DNA of 64,000 bases, from contig OZ005703.1 of NCBI GenBank assembly GCA_963930775.1, positions 6,758,001-6,822,000 of the forward strand, written 5' to 3'. The first letter of the stretch is position 1. The number at the start of each line of letters is the position of its first letter. The DNA comes from Cliona cf. orientalis (lineage: Eukaryota; Porifera; Demospongiae; Clionaida; Clionaidae). Below are positions 23,801-35,500 of this stretch, piece by piece. Made by a program: the position numbers and the translations under genes. The notes beneath the pieces were generated by a model. The model was not told the origin of the DNA. It did no database searches and was given only the letters and a program-made list of their open reading frames with translations.

Positions 23801-26800
23801 TCATTACATTATTAACTGCATGATAAACTCGTTCACAATGGTCTTTATCTCGATACAGATAAGAACAAATACTCTATACGCAATCTTGTGGAGAGGATTT
23901 TGTGTATAATTGGATGTGTAGGTGTTGTACTACTTGCTCTGGCATGGGTTTTCTTCTACATGGTTAAACAATGTAAGTAAGTACAACATGTATATGTAAG
24001 AGATTCTAAATAAGACCGTTTCTCATGTAGATACATTGTATAGTTGATTCAGAAGAGGCATGTGGTAACCATAGCCCATTAAATTATAATGGCCAGAGTT
24101 TGATCTCATACCATGCATAAATTATGCATATACACATGATATCTCACCATATACAGTTCTGTACACCGAAAATCTAATACCGTGGGAAATTCTGGTGGGC
24201 ATCGTAGCCCTGGCTAGTGCAGGAATCTGCTGGAAAACATTTGTCATCGCTTTTTCTTTAACATGGTGGTGTATCCTTCGCCATACAGGTAAGCCAACTT
24301 TTTAGTGATGACATTGTAGCTACATATATTATTATTATGACCATACTAATTTATAATAATAGTCAAAAGTACTTGCATAAAATTAACATTATACTCATAC
24401 ATGTAGGTCACCATAGCCGACCTGTTTCAGGGATAAATGCCGAACTCCCAGTGGAAGAAAAGTATGAATACATTGCTCCACTGCCACACGTGCATGTACA
24501 CATGTCACGTGACATTGTCAACCAACCAGAGAGGCCGGACGGATCAAGCATACCACTGAGCGCAAACGAATCATACAGTGCCACCACAAGATTTTAATAA
24601 CTTCAGTTGGTATCACGTTGAGCATTACATCATCCCATGCATGCATATAATTATTATGATGACTGAGATATCTTACCTGTATCCATGAATTAACATGCAC
24701 TTTGTATAGCCTCATCCCCAGGCCACTTCAAGCTTTTTGGTATAGACGCATGCAGTATATAACTCTGAAATCTGGGAGTGGTCTGGGGGTGATGCTAGCT
24801 AAACGAAGTGCATATGAGAAATTAGGGACCATAATTGTGACCTGCTTTGAGAAAAGGGACCATTCATGGTGAAACATGACCACTCATGACAATAGCCAAC
24901 TTGCTTTCTACAAATGTAGTAGTGAGTATACTTGCATCAGTGTATAGATACCAACAGAGCAGATACACCTACAGTACATTATTATTGTAGACTCTATATA
25001 TAATACATACTTACAAGCTACATCCTACAAACACAAAGTCCCAAATGGTCCCTTTTCTCACAGCTGGTCACATATCTATAGAGTTAGTTTACATGTATTA
25101 TATGTGCTCTTGATTAGAGCATGGCGTACATGTAGATAACATCATGCAGTCAGCACTAAGTATATTTTCTCATATACTTCGTGAGCTTGTTAATATATTA
25201 ATAGTTGCTGAATCCATACGCATGTCATGAATATTATATAATATTATGCATGCAAGTACATGCACATGTACCTGTTTGTAGACTTGTCTGAGGTACATCA
25301 TCTCCTCCACCGTCCCTTCAGTGATCAATCGAAACACTTTCACATCTCGACTCTGACCAATACGAAACGCCCTGCCAAAAAAGTTCGAAGATAACAATGA
25401 TTAATTAATAACAATTTGTAACGTTAGACATGATTATGGTTGTTAATTAAACTGACCTGTCTTCAGCCTGCTGGTCAGTGGCTGGGTTCCAGCTGGGGTC
25501 AAAAATGACAACTCTATTAGCACCAGTGACATTCAGTCCCACTCCACCACACCTGCAACAATAATTAGTACAATAATATTTGAGGGGAGGGTGGAAAATT
25601 ACTGTGCTAATAATAATAATGATATACTAACTTCTTTGAGATGAGGAAAATGAATTGGGAGGCATCAGAATTGAAATTTTGCACGAGCTTAGCTCTGTCT
25701 TCGATTTTTGTGGTTCCATCAAGTCGACTGTAGACGTAGTTCTTCACAACAATGAAGTCCTCCACAATATTCAAAAGCTGCATAATATATACTAGAGTAC
25801 CACAGATTCTTTACATGTAACAATAATTTATATGGTGTACCTTAACGGACATGGAGAAGATGATGACTTTGTCATTAGCCTCGTGGAAGGTCTTCAGCAG
25901 TTTCTCAAGCGTTTGCATCTTGCCACAGTACTCTGTGCTGGACAGAGTCATGAAGGAGGCTTTGTGGGACATTTTAGTGAATTTTGGGTGTTTTCGAAAC
26001 ACTTCTTCACAAACTCTTGATGCCTTTGAAAAGCGTGTGCATGATAAATGCAGAGAGGGGGTATAGCTCAGTGGTAGAGCATTCGACTGCAGATCGAGAG
26101 GTCCCCGGTTCAAATCCGGGTGCCCCCTTCAAGCATCTTTTTCTTTCCAGTCCCAAGATTTGCCACGAAATTAGCAATACTCCTTCCCAAATAATAATTT
26201 TAATACCTTATCTTCTTGACTTTTTGAAGCTGTTGTACCGGGTAGCAACAGCCCCAAGTGATTGGCACACTTGTTGAGCAGCACAGTATAAGGATTGCAC
26301 AACTTTTGCCAAGCAATTCCCTCAGAATTGACCTGCATTCAGGAGTCGATATGACAGTGCTTTACAGCAGTATCTTTACTAATGGCTACAAGATTTAGAA
26401 GCTTTGGGGGAGCCCCTGGTAAAATGACGTCAATCAATGTGTTACATGTACTCACAGAGTAGCAGCACTCTCCTCTCTTCTTTCCGCTGTAGCAGTCGCA
26501 GGGCTCGCTAGAGTGAAGGATCAGCTGAACATCTTCAGTCTCCAGGATCGACTGGTAGATCTGCTCTTGGAGATCACTGATCGGACAGAACACAACAAAC
26601 TCCTCTGTAGTGTGTGTAAAGTATAGTATATAATATAGTAGCAGGAGTAGATTAGATAGTAGTTAATAGAAATTTCAAAAATAAAAGTGCAACTGCAGAT
26701 ACATGTACCGTAGATCGTAAATTTTTCGCCATTAAAAAATTTTTGTCGACGACCATTTCCGATGAAAATTAAACACGCGAAATATTTATGTTGACCTATA

Positions 26801-29419
26801 CCTATTTTGGTCTCTAATGTCTGGTGACGAAATTTAGACTATGCAAAAAAATTCACAAGCAAAATATTTTACCGGCAAAAATATCCCTATCTACGGTAGC
26901 TGTTTTGATCTACATGTAGCTAGAGCATCCTTACTTTCTTTCTCGATTGCCTACCTTTATTTGGCAGCTGAGAGGCAATGAGTGCCTTGGTTCTCCGCAG
27001 CACATACTTCTTCATCACCTCCTCCAATTCCTCCAGCTCTACATGTATATATGGGCAGGGGCATGACATCATAATGACGTAATGCACAACCTAGCTAGGT
27101 TGCACTTCACTTACTTTGTCTGCTCAGAGCCAGCTGCCTCTTGGTGCAGTTGTACTTTTGACCTTCCAAAATGGGCTTCTCATAGCAGCTTTGAAACTCA
27201 CTAAGGGTCCCCAGGCACATGGGGTTGGCCCTGTAATTAAATCAGTACAATAATTTAGTAAAACAAAAACTCATAAGATAAAAAACTCATATACATGACT
27301 TTGTACGTACCAGTTTAAGATGCACCACAGCTCTGAGAGGTTATTCTGTAGAGCAGTACCAGTCAGACCGTACCTATAATCACACACAGTGTAAAAACCT
27401 GAAAGCTAATTACATGTAATTAGCACTTATTATTATGGTAAACAGCTTAATATGTGTACACTTGAAGGCAAAACAGAATAAAAAGTGAATGTGTTTTACC
27501 TTCTAGTCACCTCCAGGGAGTTCATGGCAGCTGTAACTTGAGAACATGTACCCTGGACACATACATGTACATAATATAAATGATGTGCATGTACAAATAA
27601 TCAAGGAAGAGGTGTTTACCTTAATAACTTGCACTTCATCACAGAACACAGCCAGCCAATTGACAGTGTTGAGATGGTCCTGAGAGGGAGAGGGGGAGAG
27701 TGTAAGAGAGAGAGAGAAGGGTGGGAAGAGAGAGAGGGAGAGGAAGAGGGGGGAGGGGGGAGAGAAAGAGAGCTTTAAACTACTTACCACGTGTACTCTT
27801 GCTGTCTCGTGTGTGGTCAAGATCACCTCTAGTTTTCTCCTCTTTGCCTTGTCCAATATCATCTCCTTTTTATCTCGATGGTACACCCTGTCGGCGAAAA
27901 TACTACATGTATCACTGTATGTGTACCCAACCAATACTTAATAGTACTTTAAGCAAAAATTCACCCATATTTGAGGTGGCTCCAGGTCTCAATCTCAGCC
28001 GTCCAGTTGTAGACCACAGAGCCGGGGCACACTACTAGGAAGCAACCTTCACACGGAGCCTATACATGTAGATAAAATATAATATGAAAATTCAGTAGAT
28101 CTATCTTCCACCGTTCACCTGTTTTGGTCCTGTTAGTATGACATCAGCCTTTGTGCACCTCTTGTGTAGTACCGAGCACATGAAGGCGATGACTTGGACA
28201 GTCTTCCCCAGACCCATGTCATCACAGAGTACAGCACCAGTCTCGCTGGTGTAGCGGTCGTAGAGAAACCGCACCCCCTCCTGTTGGTAGTCCCTCAGAT
28301 ACCGGTTGATCGTGGCTGGGATCTGGAAAGATTTTCTAAAAAAATCTCAAAACCTACAATTATTGAACCAGAGTGACCGTACCTCAAATGATTTTTCAGT
28401 GCTGTTTGAAGAAGAAGAGAGGCTCAGAGGTCGTCTTGGATTGATGGGAGAGTGAGCAAAACGTGGTCGATCATAGAGGTGGTCATCAAACGCTGTATGC
28501 AAGTGTGCTACTTAAACTATGGCACATACTTAGAACTATATTTACATTTATACTGACTCACCACTATCAAACAGTAGTGGAGGGGTAGTATTAGCACTCG
28601 TGCTCGTGGATGGCTCTCCCTCAGTTGAAGCAGACAAGCAGTCCGTCCCCCAGCTAGAAGGGAATTTCTCAGTTCTACTTATCCCTCGATCCTTGGCTGG
28701 TAGTTCATCTTCCTCTCCCCCTCCCTCTCCTTCCCTTTCCTCTCCCTCTCCCTCACTGTCATCAGTTGAGTCTAGTAGAGCAGCTGCAAAGGAACAGGCT
28801 CCGCGTAGTCTCCAATTAGGGGTTTTCCCTTTTGTCGTCTCTCCGGCACAGTAGTACCTTGTCGAGTCCAGATTATGAGGGGAATCCCCTGAGTTAGGGG
28901 ATTTCCCTTCTGTCGTCTCTCCACCATAGTAGTACCTTGTAGAGTCCAGATTATGAGGGGGAGTCCCTGAATCTGAATTAGGAAGGGAAGTTTGTCCAGC
29001 TCCAGAGTCTGAATTACTTGCATGAGAGGAAATCTGATGCACATGTAGGCTGGGATTGTAAGATGAAGTCCCTAAGCGTGGGTTACGAGGGGGCGTCTCT
29101 GAAATTTGAGTTGTTGATGGTGACAGTGCGATAATTTCTGACGATGATTCCTGATCATGAGAGTGTTTATAATTGGCTCCACCCACTGTGCTGTTGCTGT
29201 CTCCACCTGCATACCCCAGGCTGTCTGGGACGATGTGAACCCCTTCATTATACCTGGATAATTGGAATGATAGCTAGCTGATTATACAATGGCTAGCTAC
29301 AGGATAATAATTAGATTTATATAATTTTAGTGCATATGCAAGGAATAGTGGCATCAGAATGACTTGTAATACCAATCTGAATCGCAGGCTGTGGCATCAC
29401 TATCAGTATCTTCCTCCAT
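17874..29419 (-). CDS. ERCC6L2: SNF2-family DNA-repair helicase ERCC6L2, about 22 exons
   Basis: Exon 1 is 29419-29373. Exon 4 (28322-28119) has the Q/Walker A region [20 protein letters not shown] and DDMGLGKT. Later exons give LTTHETARV, Walker [89 protein letters not shown], and [20 protein letters not shown]. The exon ending YLRQVYKQ (25371-25272) continues after a 5.4-kb intron at 19823 ([30 protein letters not shown]), a block typical of ERCC6L2. Last exons: 19565-19525, 19368-19280, 19173-19025 and 18887-17874, a basic Ser-rich tail with NLS-like runs. The protein is roughly 1,290 residues. Odd points: motif II reads DEVQ instead of DEAH, and the phases of exons at 27679-27620 and 27536-27500 do not match. 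Confidence 0.9.
20114..21005 (-). CDS. Multi-pass membrane protein nested in an ERCC6L2 intron, copy A
   Basis: Three exons: 21005-20882, 20808-20713 and 20595-20114, 233 residues. Membrane spans are predicted in exon 1 ([20 protein letters not shown]), exon 2 ([20 protein letters not shown]) and the start of exon 3 ([17 protein letters not shown]). The cytoplasmic tail carries NVAYAGV and [20 protein letters not shown], a cluster of tyrosines at the very end. The first intron starts with GC (AAAG/gcatga) where the related gene at 23647 has GT, so a GC-AG intron is inferred. It lies on the same strand as its host gene. Function is unknown; a small tyrosine-phosphorylated signalling membrane protein is inference. 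Confidence 0.65.
21219..21300. repeat. Two adjacent perfect palindromes
   Basis: Arms of 22 bp (21219-21240 and 21249-21270, AAAAATAGACTCATGCAGAG and complement) flank an 8-nt loop. They are followed directly by a 30-bp perfect palindrome (21271-21300: GATGGATGTACTGTT and its exact complement). No mismatch is seen in either. Confidence 0.9.
21307..21720. other. Spacer in the nested region with relics of a duplicated intron
   Basis: Bases about 21605-21690 resemble intron sequence of the plus-strand nested gene (about 24015-24130: CATGTGGTAA, then TTTGATCTCATA and CATGCATAAA). A hydrophobic minus-strand open stretch at 21307-21504 may be an old exon but has no splicing support. Confidence 0.35.
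21720..21890 (-). pseudogene. Duplicated fragment of an ERCC6L2 exon and adjoining intron
   Basis: Bases 21738-21890 repeat 19803-19940, for example GTTGCTGAGAAATTGTGATG followed by CAAATATTAGAATTGTGC. The source copy covers the 5' part of the ERCC6L2 exon that begins at 19823. The copy therefore shows that the tandem duplication that made nested genes A and B also copied a piece of host exon. It no longer forms a proper exon. Confidence 0.7.
21955..22828 (-). CDS. Multi-pass membrane protein nested in an ERCC6L2 intron, copy B
   Basis: Three exons: 22828-22699, 22622-22527 and 22412-21955, 227 residues, with the same phases and layout as copy A. Exon 2 reads [20 protein letters not shown]. 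The tail ends [19 protein letters not shown] and keeps NVAYAGVGT and ENMAYQ, so the tyrosines are conserved while the middle of the tail differs. The first intron again begins GC (AAAG/gcatga). A and B are recent tandem duplicates; both are on the strand of the host gene. Confidence 0.65.
22829..23646. other. Spacer between nested genes B and C
   Basis: The sequence is AT-rich. Stretches around 23210-23300 resemble about 21490-21570, again pointing to duplication. It contains the upstream regions of B (-) and C (+). No gene is supported. Confidence 0.4.
23647..24597 (+). CDS. Multi-pass membrane protein nested in an ERCC6L2 intron, gene C
   Basis: Four exons: 23647-23752, 23859-23972, 24157-24288 and 24407-24597, all GT-AG and in phase, 180 residues. 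Three membrane spans are seen ([55 protein letters not shown]), then a tail with EKYEYIAPL and [10 protein letters not shown]. Exon phases and span order match copies A and B, but the strand is opposite and the sequence diverged. It is a distant relative, transcribed against its host gene. No known family was recognised. Confidence 0.65.
24836..25069. mobile_element. Fold-back element
   Basis: The left arm GTGACCTGCTTTGAGAAAAG then GGACCATT is inverted at the right end (AATGGTCC then CTTTTCTCACAGCTGGTCAC), about 234 bp apart, with a non-coding interior. It lies in the 5.4-kb ERCC6L2 intron. Confidence 0.65.
26057..26128 (+). tRNA. tRNA-Cys (GCA)
   Basis: A 72-nt cloverleaf: acceptor GGGGGTA with TGCCCCC, D arm GCTC/GAGC, anticodon stem TTCGA/TCGAG around loop CTGCAGA (anticodon GCA), and T arm CCCGG TTCAAAT CCGGG. 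Internal A box (TAGCTCAGTGGTAGAGC) and B box (GGTTCAAATCC) are intact, so RNA polymerase III transcription is plausible. It lies in a 183-bp ERCC6L2 intron (26024-26206), on the strand opposite to the host gene. Confidence 0.95.
26706..26898. mobile_element. MITE-like element, TACCGTAGAT termini
   Basis: The left end TACCGTAGATCGTAAATTTT and right end AAAAATATCCCTATCTACGGTA form imperfect inverted termini. The interior is AT-rich and non-coding. It resembles the 10640 element at its ends and sits in an ERCC6L2 intron. Confidence 0.65.
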
Positions 29420-29549
29420 GATCGATCAGACGGGTTCCCGCCAACACCGCGCCTAAATATTGTTTTAGTGCGCTTCTATTGGAATGACTGGAGGTGCGCT
29501 TCATTTAGGATAATTTAAACCTTTCCCGCTGCATGCAGTTGAGCCAAAG
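29420..29549. promoter_or_regulatory. Short bidirectional promoter, ERCC6L2 / TAF2
   Basis: Only 130 bp separate the two divergent start codons. The interval is locally GC-richer than its surroundings and contains TTCCCGCC at about 29435-29442, an E2F-like site. An ATTGG (inverted CCAAT) occurs near 29478, and GTGCGCTTC is repeated on both sides of it. No TATA box is seen. Transcription from one shared nucleosome-free region is inferred. Confidence 0.6.
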
Positions 29550-32500
29550 ATGAGCAAACAGAAGAAGAGTCAGCCAGCTGTGGCATTCTCCAGCACTAGG
29601 AACTTCAAAGTTACTCACCAGAGCTTAACTATCAGTGATATCAATTTCAAGACAAGAACTATCACTGTAAGCAAAAACTACAGTACATGTACATGTATAA
29701 TTTGAAAGAGTCTCTACAATAGAATGGTTTCACTATCTTTCAGAGCTATGCCTGCTCTGTTGTTCAAAATTTGTTCTTTAATCAATTTCTCAGGGTAACA
29801 CAGAGCTGAGTGTTCTCCCCCTGACTCCCACGGGGAAGCTATGGCGCCTCCACCTCAACTGCAAGCAGTGTCGCATACTGAGGGTCTCGGTGAATGGGAA
29901 GCAGAATGCTAACTACTCCTATGTCGACCCCACCCTCTCCATATGCCCTCCAGACACAAAAAAGTGAGCTCTAGATACATTTTATGATGTATGTGTATAT
30001 GCACATGTATACTGTAGAATCTTGTACTGTATGTATGCACATCGCGCATGTGGATCCATATTGCATGTACATGTACATGTACATGTATACTGTACTTGTG
30101 CCTGCATTAGAAACTTACCCACTACATAGAAACTTGCTAACTTGCTAAAATTTAATCTACATGTACAGCCTTCATTCACATTATGTTAATTAGCATTATT
30201 CATGTACAGTACCTAAAATTTTCTTTGGGTCTCAAAGCGTGCATGATCATACAGTATGTATCTAGCATATGATAATTATACATTATAAATTGCATTTTTG
30301 TAGGCGTAATCTTGAGTACTATGACATGTGCCATAATGAGAAGGTCCGTCTGTGCGACAGTGACTGTACTGCCAACAGCGGAGAGCTCACCGTAAAGATA
30401 CCCAAGGATACATACAGCACTCCAGGAATGGGTGAGACCCTAGTACATGTAATTACATCGTATAAATTTCAATTGAAGCTCTGATGTCTGTACAGAGAAT
30501 AAGCCTCTCAAGGTTGTGATCGAGTTTTCCCTCGAAAAGCCTCAGGGAGGAGTGCAGTTTGTGCTACCACCTGATGGAGCAACTGGAGAAGCAATGGTAA
30601 GTCGTTTAGTATCGCTGGTGCCGTGGGCTCATCGAGGCGGCGTGCATATGTATAATATGGTGCACGGTTCAATAAACCCTTGTTAGCACCAAGTCTTGTC
30701 ATTCTACTTGTGCCACATTTCTAGCAACATGCTCATGTGTTCACCTATGGCTGGGAGAACTCTTCCAGGTTAGTTCACATTTAAAATCCTTACATGTACA
30801 AATTATATTTGCCATGATGTATATGTACATGCATGCACATATCCACGTAAATATAATATGTATGTATGTATATCCTTAGTAATACGCTCTACATATTATA
30901 CACACATGTAACATGTACCGATGCAGGTTGTGGTTCCCTTGTGTTGACTCGTACACTGAGCCGTGTCCGTGGAGCCTCTGCTTCACTGTGCCCACCAACA
31001 TGATAGCAGTCAGCTGTGGAGACCTCACTGAGCAGGTACAATAACATGCATCTATGATCAGCGTACACTCGACTTAGAAGCTTATTGTGTGCTTTTGTAT
31101 GTAATAGAATCAGAATTGCATTAAAGTTTTTGTTATGCACATGTGCATTAATTTTAAATTTTAGTTGATATCGACTGATGGGAGGAAAAAGACCTACTTC
31201 TACTCTCTCAGTATCCCCACCACCGCTCCATGCATTGCCTTCGCAGTAGGGTACGCCCAGGTCTCTTAACGACCCCTTACCAAGGCCACTGATATCATTG
31301 ATGACCCCTTACCATACATTATGCAGATGTTTCGAGGTGTACCCTGACCCTGTGATGCAGGAGGTGACCCACTTCTGTCTTCCTGGTCTTCTGCCCATTC
31401 TAAAGAACACTGTTCAGTTCGTCAGTGAGGTACAGCTACACATAATTATTGTACATTAATTATTATACATGTACATGTGTAATGGAATAGTGCAGTGCTC
31501 CAAGTAATTTTTGAAAGTGCAAGGACACAATGTCTTTCCATATCAAAAATGGACTGACATCCACAATAAATGATCAGACTAACTGACAGTCACTTTTTCT
31601 GGGGTGGCTTATACTAGTGCTGGAATTACCAGCGTCTGTCTCTTCGGAACTTCTCTTTCTATACATCACTTAGAATATAGTTGTAACAAATACTGTGATC
31701 TGATTGGACACTCAGAGGTCTCTATTTCTCATAGAGACCTACAAGTTTTCATAGAGACCTACAAGTTCTCATAGAGACCTACAAGTTTCATAGAGACCTA
31801 CAAGTATAGCCAAGGGCAAAGAAAGATGCACAGTGCAACAGTAGCCTAGTCCTCAGGTCAACTACCACGGTTACAGTTGCTATATTCTAAACCAGTTAGA
31901 GACCTCGTCCAATGGTCTCTACGCTTTTAAGAGACCCTCAGGCCCTTAGTAGCACCCTCGCTTCGCTCGGGATGCTACAGCCTCGGGCCTTCGGGTCTCT
32001 TAAAATGCGTAGAGACCTTGGACTTGGTCTCTAACTATTATTTAAATATTAATACTACTGCAGTACTGTACAAAATTGACTGTACTAGAGTCCAGTGTAG
32101 TGCAGTGAGGCATACAATCAGGTGAGCCTTAACTTGACAGGACATTATGTCAGCCTAAGTTGAGAATGGTCTGACATAGTTAAAAATTGACCGGAAAATG
32201 TCTGATGTCTGACCATTAATTTGAGCACTGATAGTGTGTATGATAGTATGGCTAAGCATCTTAATTATTGTTTTCTCTGCTGTGTTGTGAATATGTGATT
32301 GAGCTAACAGTAGCCTGCCTGCGTGTGGAGCGTGGATTACTGTACTGTACAATGTTCGTGCTACATTTTTCCAATAAATTAATATCATCCATTGTACAAT
32401 GTATGTCAGGTGTTTGGTTTCTATGAGGAGTTGCTGAGCACGCGATTCCCTCACTCGAGCTACAAGCTGGTGTTTGTGGACCAGGCCTACAAGGAGGCAG

Positions 32501-35500
32501 CCAGCTACTCTACCCTGGGAATATTCAGGTACATATACATGTAGCTACATGTATATATCGCAAGATTTCGATTCTTTGTACTGTAGGATTTATTTGGGGG
32601 GTGGGGAGAGGGGAGGCAAGGGTAGTGATTTCACCTTCGGTCTGTCCCTTGAATTTTAGAACTAGACCCCGCTTTTGAGTAATAAACTTTAACTCAGTGT
32701 ACAATGTACACACTGAACTTTCATTTCCTTCTCCTGCTATACATACACACCACATCATATCTATAGCACGAACCTGCTTCACTCTGCTCGAGTCATTGAC
32801 CAGGTGATGGTCACAAGGAGACTCATTGCCAGTGCTATTGCAGAGCAATACTTTGGCTGCTACATCTTACCACAGCAATGGTAGGTACATGTACATGATT
32901 GTACAACTGTATGTATAATTTTAGCTAGACCCCAACCCTCTATGTTATGGAGAGTAGGTAAAGGTCGTCGATTGAAAATGTGTCCATCTTGGGGGGATAA
33001 TAATGCTTCTTCTTACCTCAGGAGTGACTGGTGGTTGATTCGCGGCATTTCAAAATTTGTTGGTGGACTATTCTGTCGTAAGGCGTTTGGCAACACTGAC
33101 TATCTCTACTGGGTGAGGGAGGAGCTGCAGAAGGTCTGTCTCTACGAAGCTGAGCACACTCTCCCTCCTCTCTGCTCCTCAATCTCTCCTTCACCTTCAG
33201 CTGCTTCCAGTAAGGATAACCAGAGCTCCCCTGGATCCAAACCTACTCCCTGGGATTCCATAGCATCATAACGATACAATACCATATAGCTGGAAAATTT
33301 GGCGGTTTGGCGGTCTATATTACAACTGCCAAGTTAAAATCCGCCAAAATTTCCTACTCGCATATATACGTATGGCAATCCCGTACCGAACCGCCAATAT
33401 TCTTGCAATAGCGATTTTGGGCTCAATCACCAAATTTAATTCCCGCCAATATTTCTGGCTATACGGTATACTGCTTTTTGTATTCAACCACTCGATAAAG
33501 CCCCATCCCCCAAGACATGACTCTCTCTCCCTCTCTCCCTCTTTTCTTCCTAAGGTGGCTCCACCCCTGCCCCTCCCCCTCCCTCCTCCTCTGGGTCAGC
33601 TCGCGGCAGCTTCCACCCTAACCTTCTCAGTGAGACGGAGATAGACATCCTCCACTCTAGGGCGGGGCTCGTCATTAGAATGATCCAGCTGAAGATTGGT
33701 CAAGATCTCCTCCTCCAGGTGTTCAATAAGCTGCTCACTCTGGCCTCGGCTGCTAGTCAGACTGCGGAGTGGTCGCTATGGCAGAACCTCATCATCTCAA
33801 CGGGAGGGGTATGCATACCAACTATGAAAGTACCTGTACATGTACATGTACAGTATCCCCTAAATTTGATAGAGAGAGAGGGAATAGAGGGAGCTGTTAT
33901 CTGACACGGAATCTTGTATCTAGTGTGTTTTGGACATGTACATGTACATGTAGCTCTCCTGTGAACTGGGGATATATATATCATAGTATCAAGAGAGTAT
34001 TGATCATAATAATATGTATGAATGTAGCATGTGTCTCATAATGAGGTAATATCACAAATGTAAATGGTGGAGGTAAGACTAACTTCTTCCCTGCAGTTCA
34101 TGAAGCTGATCCTGACAGTGTCAGGTAAGGACCTCTCGACGTTCATGGAGCAATGGGTGTGTCGCAGTGGCATCGCCAGGTTCCATGCCTCCTTCAACTT
34201 TATTAGGAAGAAGAACATGATCGAGCTCAAACTGAAGCAGGATGTACCCAGGGGGAGCCCCAAGCTTGTGGTGAGGCATACATGCACCTCTGTGTATAAT
34301 CTGTAAGTACTGTATAGCAGGAAATTTTCAAGGGATCCAATTTTTGCAGTTTTGCTGATGACTGACGAACCACGAAAATTAAATCCGCAAAATTAATGTG
34401 CTACATGTACATAATATGCATATTCTCGTGATGACCATCCACGAAAATTAGATCGCGAAATCTTTGCAGAGTGCCTTTCTGTGAAAATACGCTGTATTTA
34501 CTTGCGTTGCTGTATACAATTTACCAGATTGCCAAGGCCAAAACAATTTTTATTATGATATGCTTGTGCATACGTACGTATGCATGTACACAATATCCAT
34601 GTTATACAAAAAAGAAAACTCTTGATGACAAAAGTAATAAAATAGATTTTTTTTTGAGGATATTATTCTCATTATCTTATATAAGTCTATAATTGTGCTA
34701 TCAACATAGTCCTGTTTTTAGATTATAACGCGAGGTGTTCATAGCGTAACATGTAGTTCAGGCGTGCTTCTCTATGTAGTCGGCTGCATCCCTTAGCAGG
34801 CCAGGATCATCGTCAAAATCTCCTAGACCCGTATTGCACTTGTTGCACAGCAGTCCCCTCACCTTCCCCATCTTGTGGTTATGATCGACCTTCCCATGGG
34901 TGTGGTCTGCAAACTCCTCATCACAGATGGCGCAGCTGCCATCCTGCTCGTCCCACATTTCTTCGTAGTCTTCAACTGTTATCCCGTACGTTCTCCACAA
35001 ATAGCACGCTCGACTTTGGCACTGCTTACGCTTCTTCTTGATCTCTTTGCACTTGGAACACCTCGCGCTTTTTCCTTGAGAGTCCACGATTTTATGGTGG
35101 GATTCTACCTCTTTCCTCCTCCCCCTGTGAATGTAGTAGTAGAACCCGTCCTCATCTTCTTTCAGAGGCTTCTTTTGTCCTCCAGAAAGCTTGACATAAT
35201 ATGTTTCTGCCATTGCTTTCAATCCTACGATCTGCAGCGACATTTTTTTTCTAGGATTAACCCTTAAAAATCTTGTTTTATTGACAAATACAAGAATCTC
35301 TTGATGGTTATCACCAATACTAAAGAGCGCAATAATAACTTAGCAAGCCATGCAAATGTTAGCACTGCTTAATTACTCGCCTTCCTAGTACTTTGTGCTG
35401 CTTACCTCAAGTTTGTGAAATCAGCCCAGGAGTAGCAACCTCAGTTGTACAGTGGTGGGTGTTCTGAGAAAGCTGAGAGAATTGCGCCTTTTTCTAATAG

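Noticed and set aside
27680..27780. Purine-rich GAGAGG tract as a regulatory element
   Set aside because: It is the complement of a long polypyrimidine tract before an ERCC6L2 exon; simple sequence explains it.
31728..31806. CRISPR-like array
   Set aside because: The units are contiguous with no unique spacers, and the context is a eukaryotic intron.
34308..34500. Another MITE in the TAF2 intron beginning TACTGTATAGCAGG
   Set aside because: The left end resembles the other elements, but no convincing inverted right end was found, so it is not listed as an element.
34758..35243. Endonuclease as part of a self-splicing (homing) intron
   Set aside because: The host intron has GT-AG borders and the gene is antisense to TAF2, so an intron-homing system is not supported.
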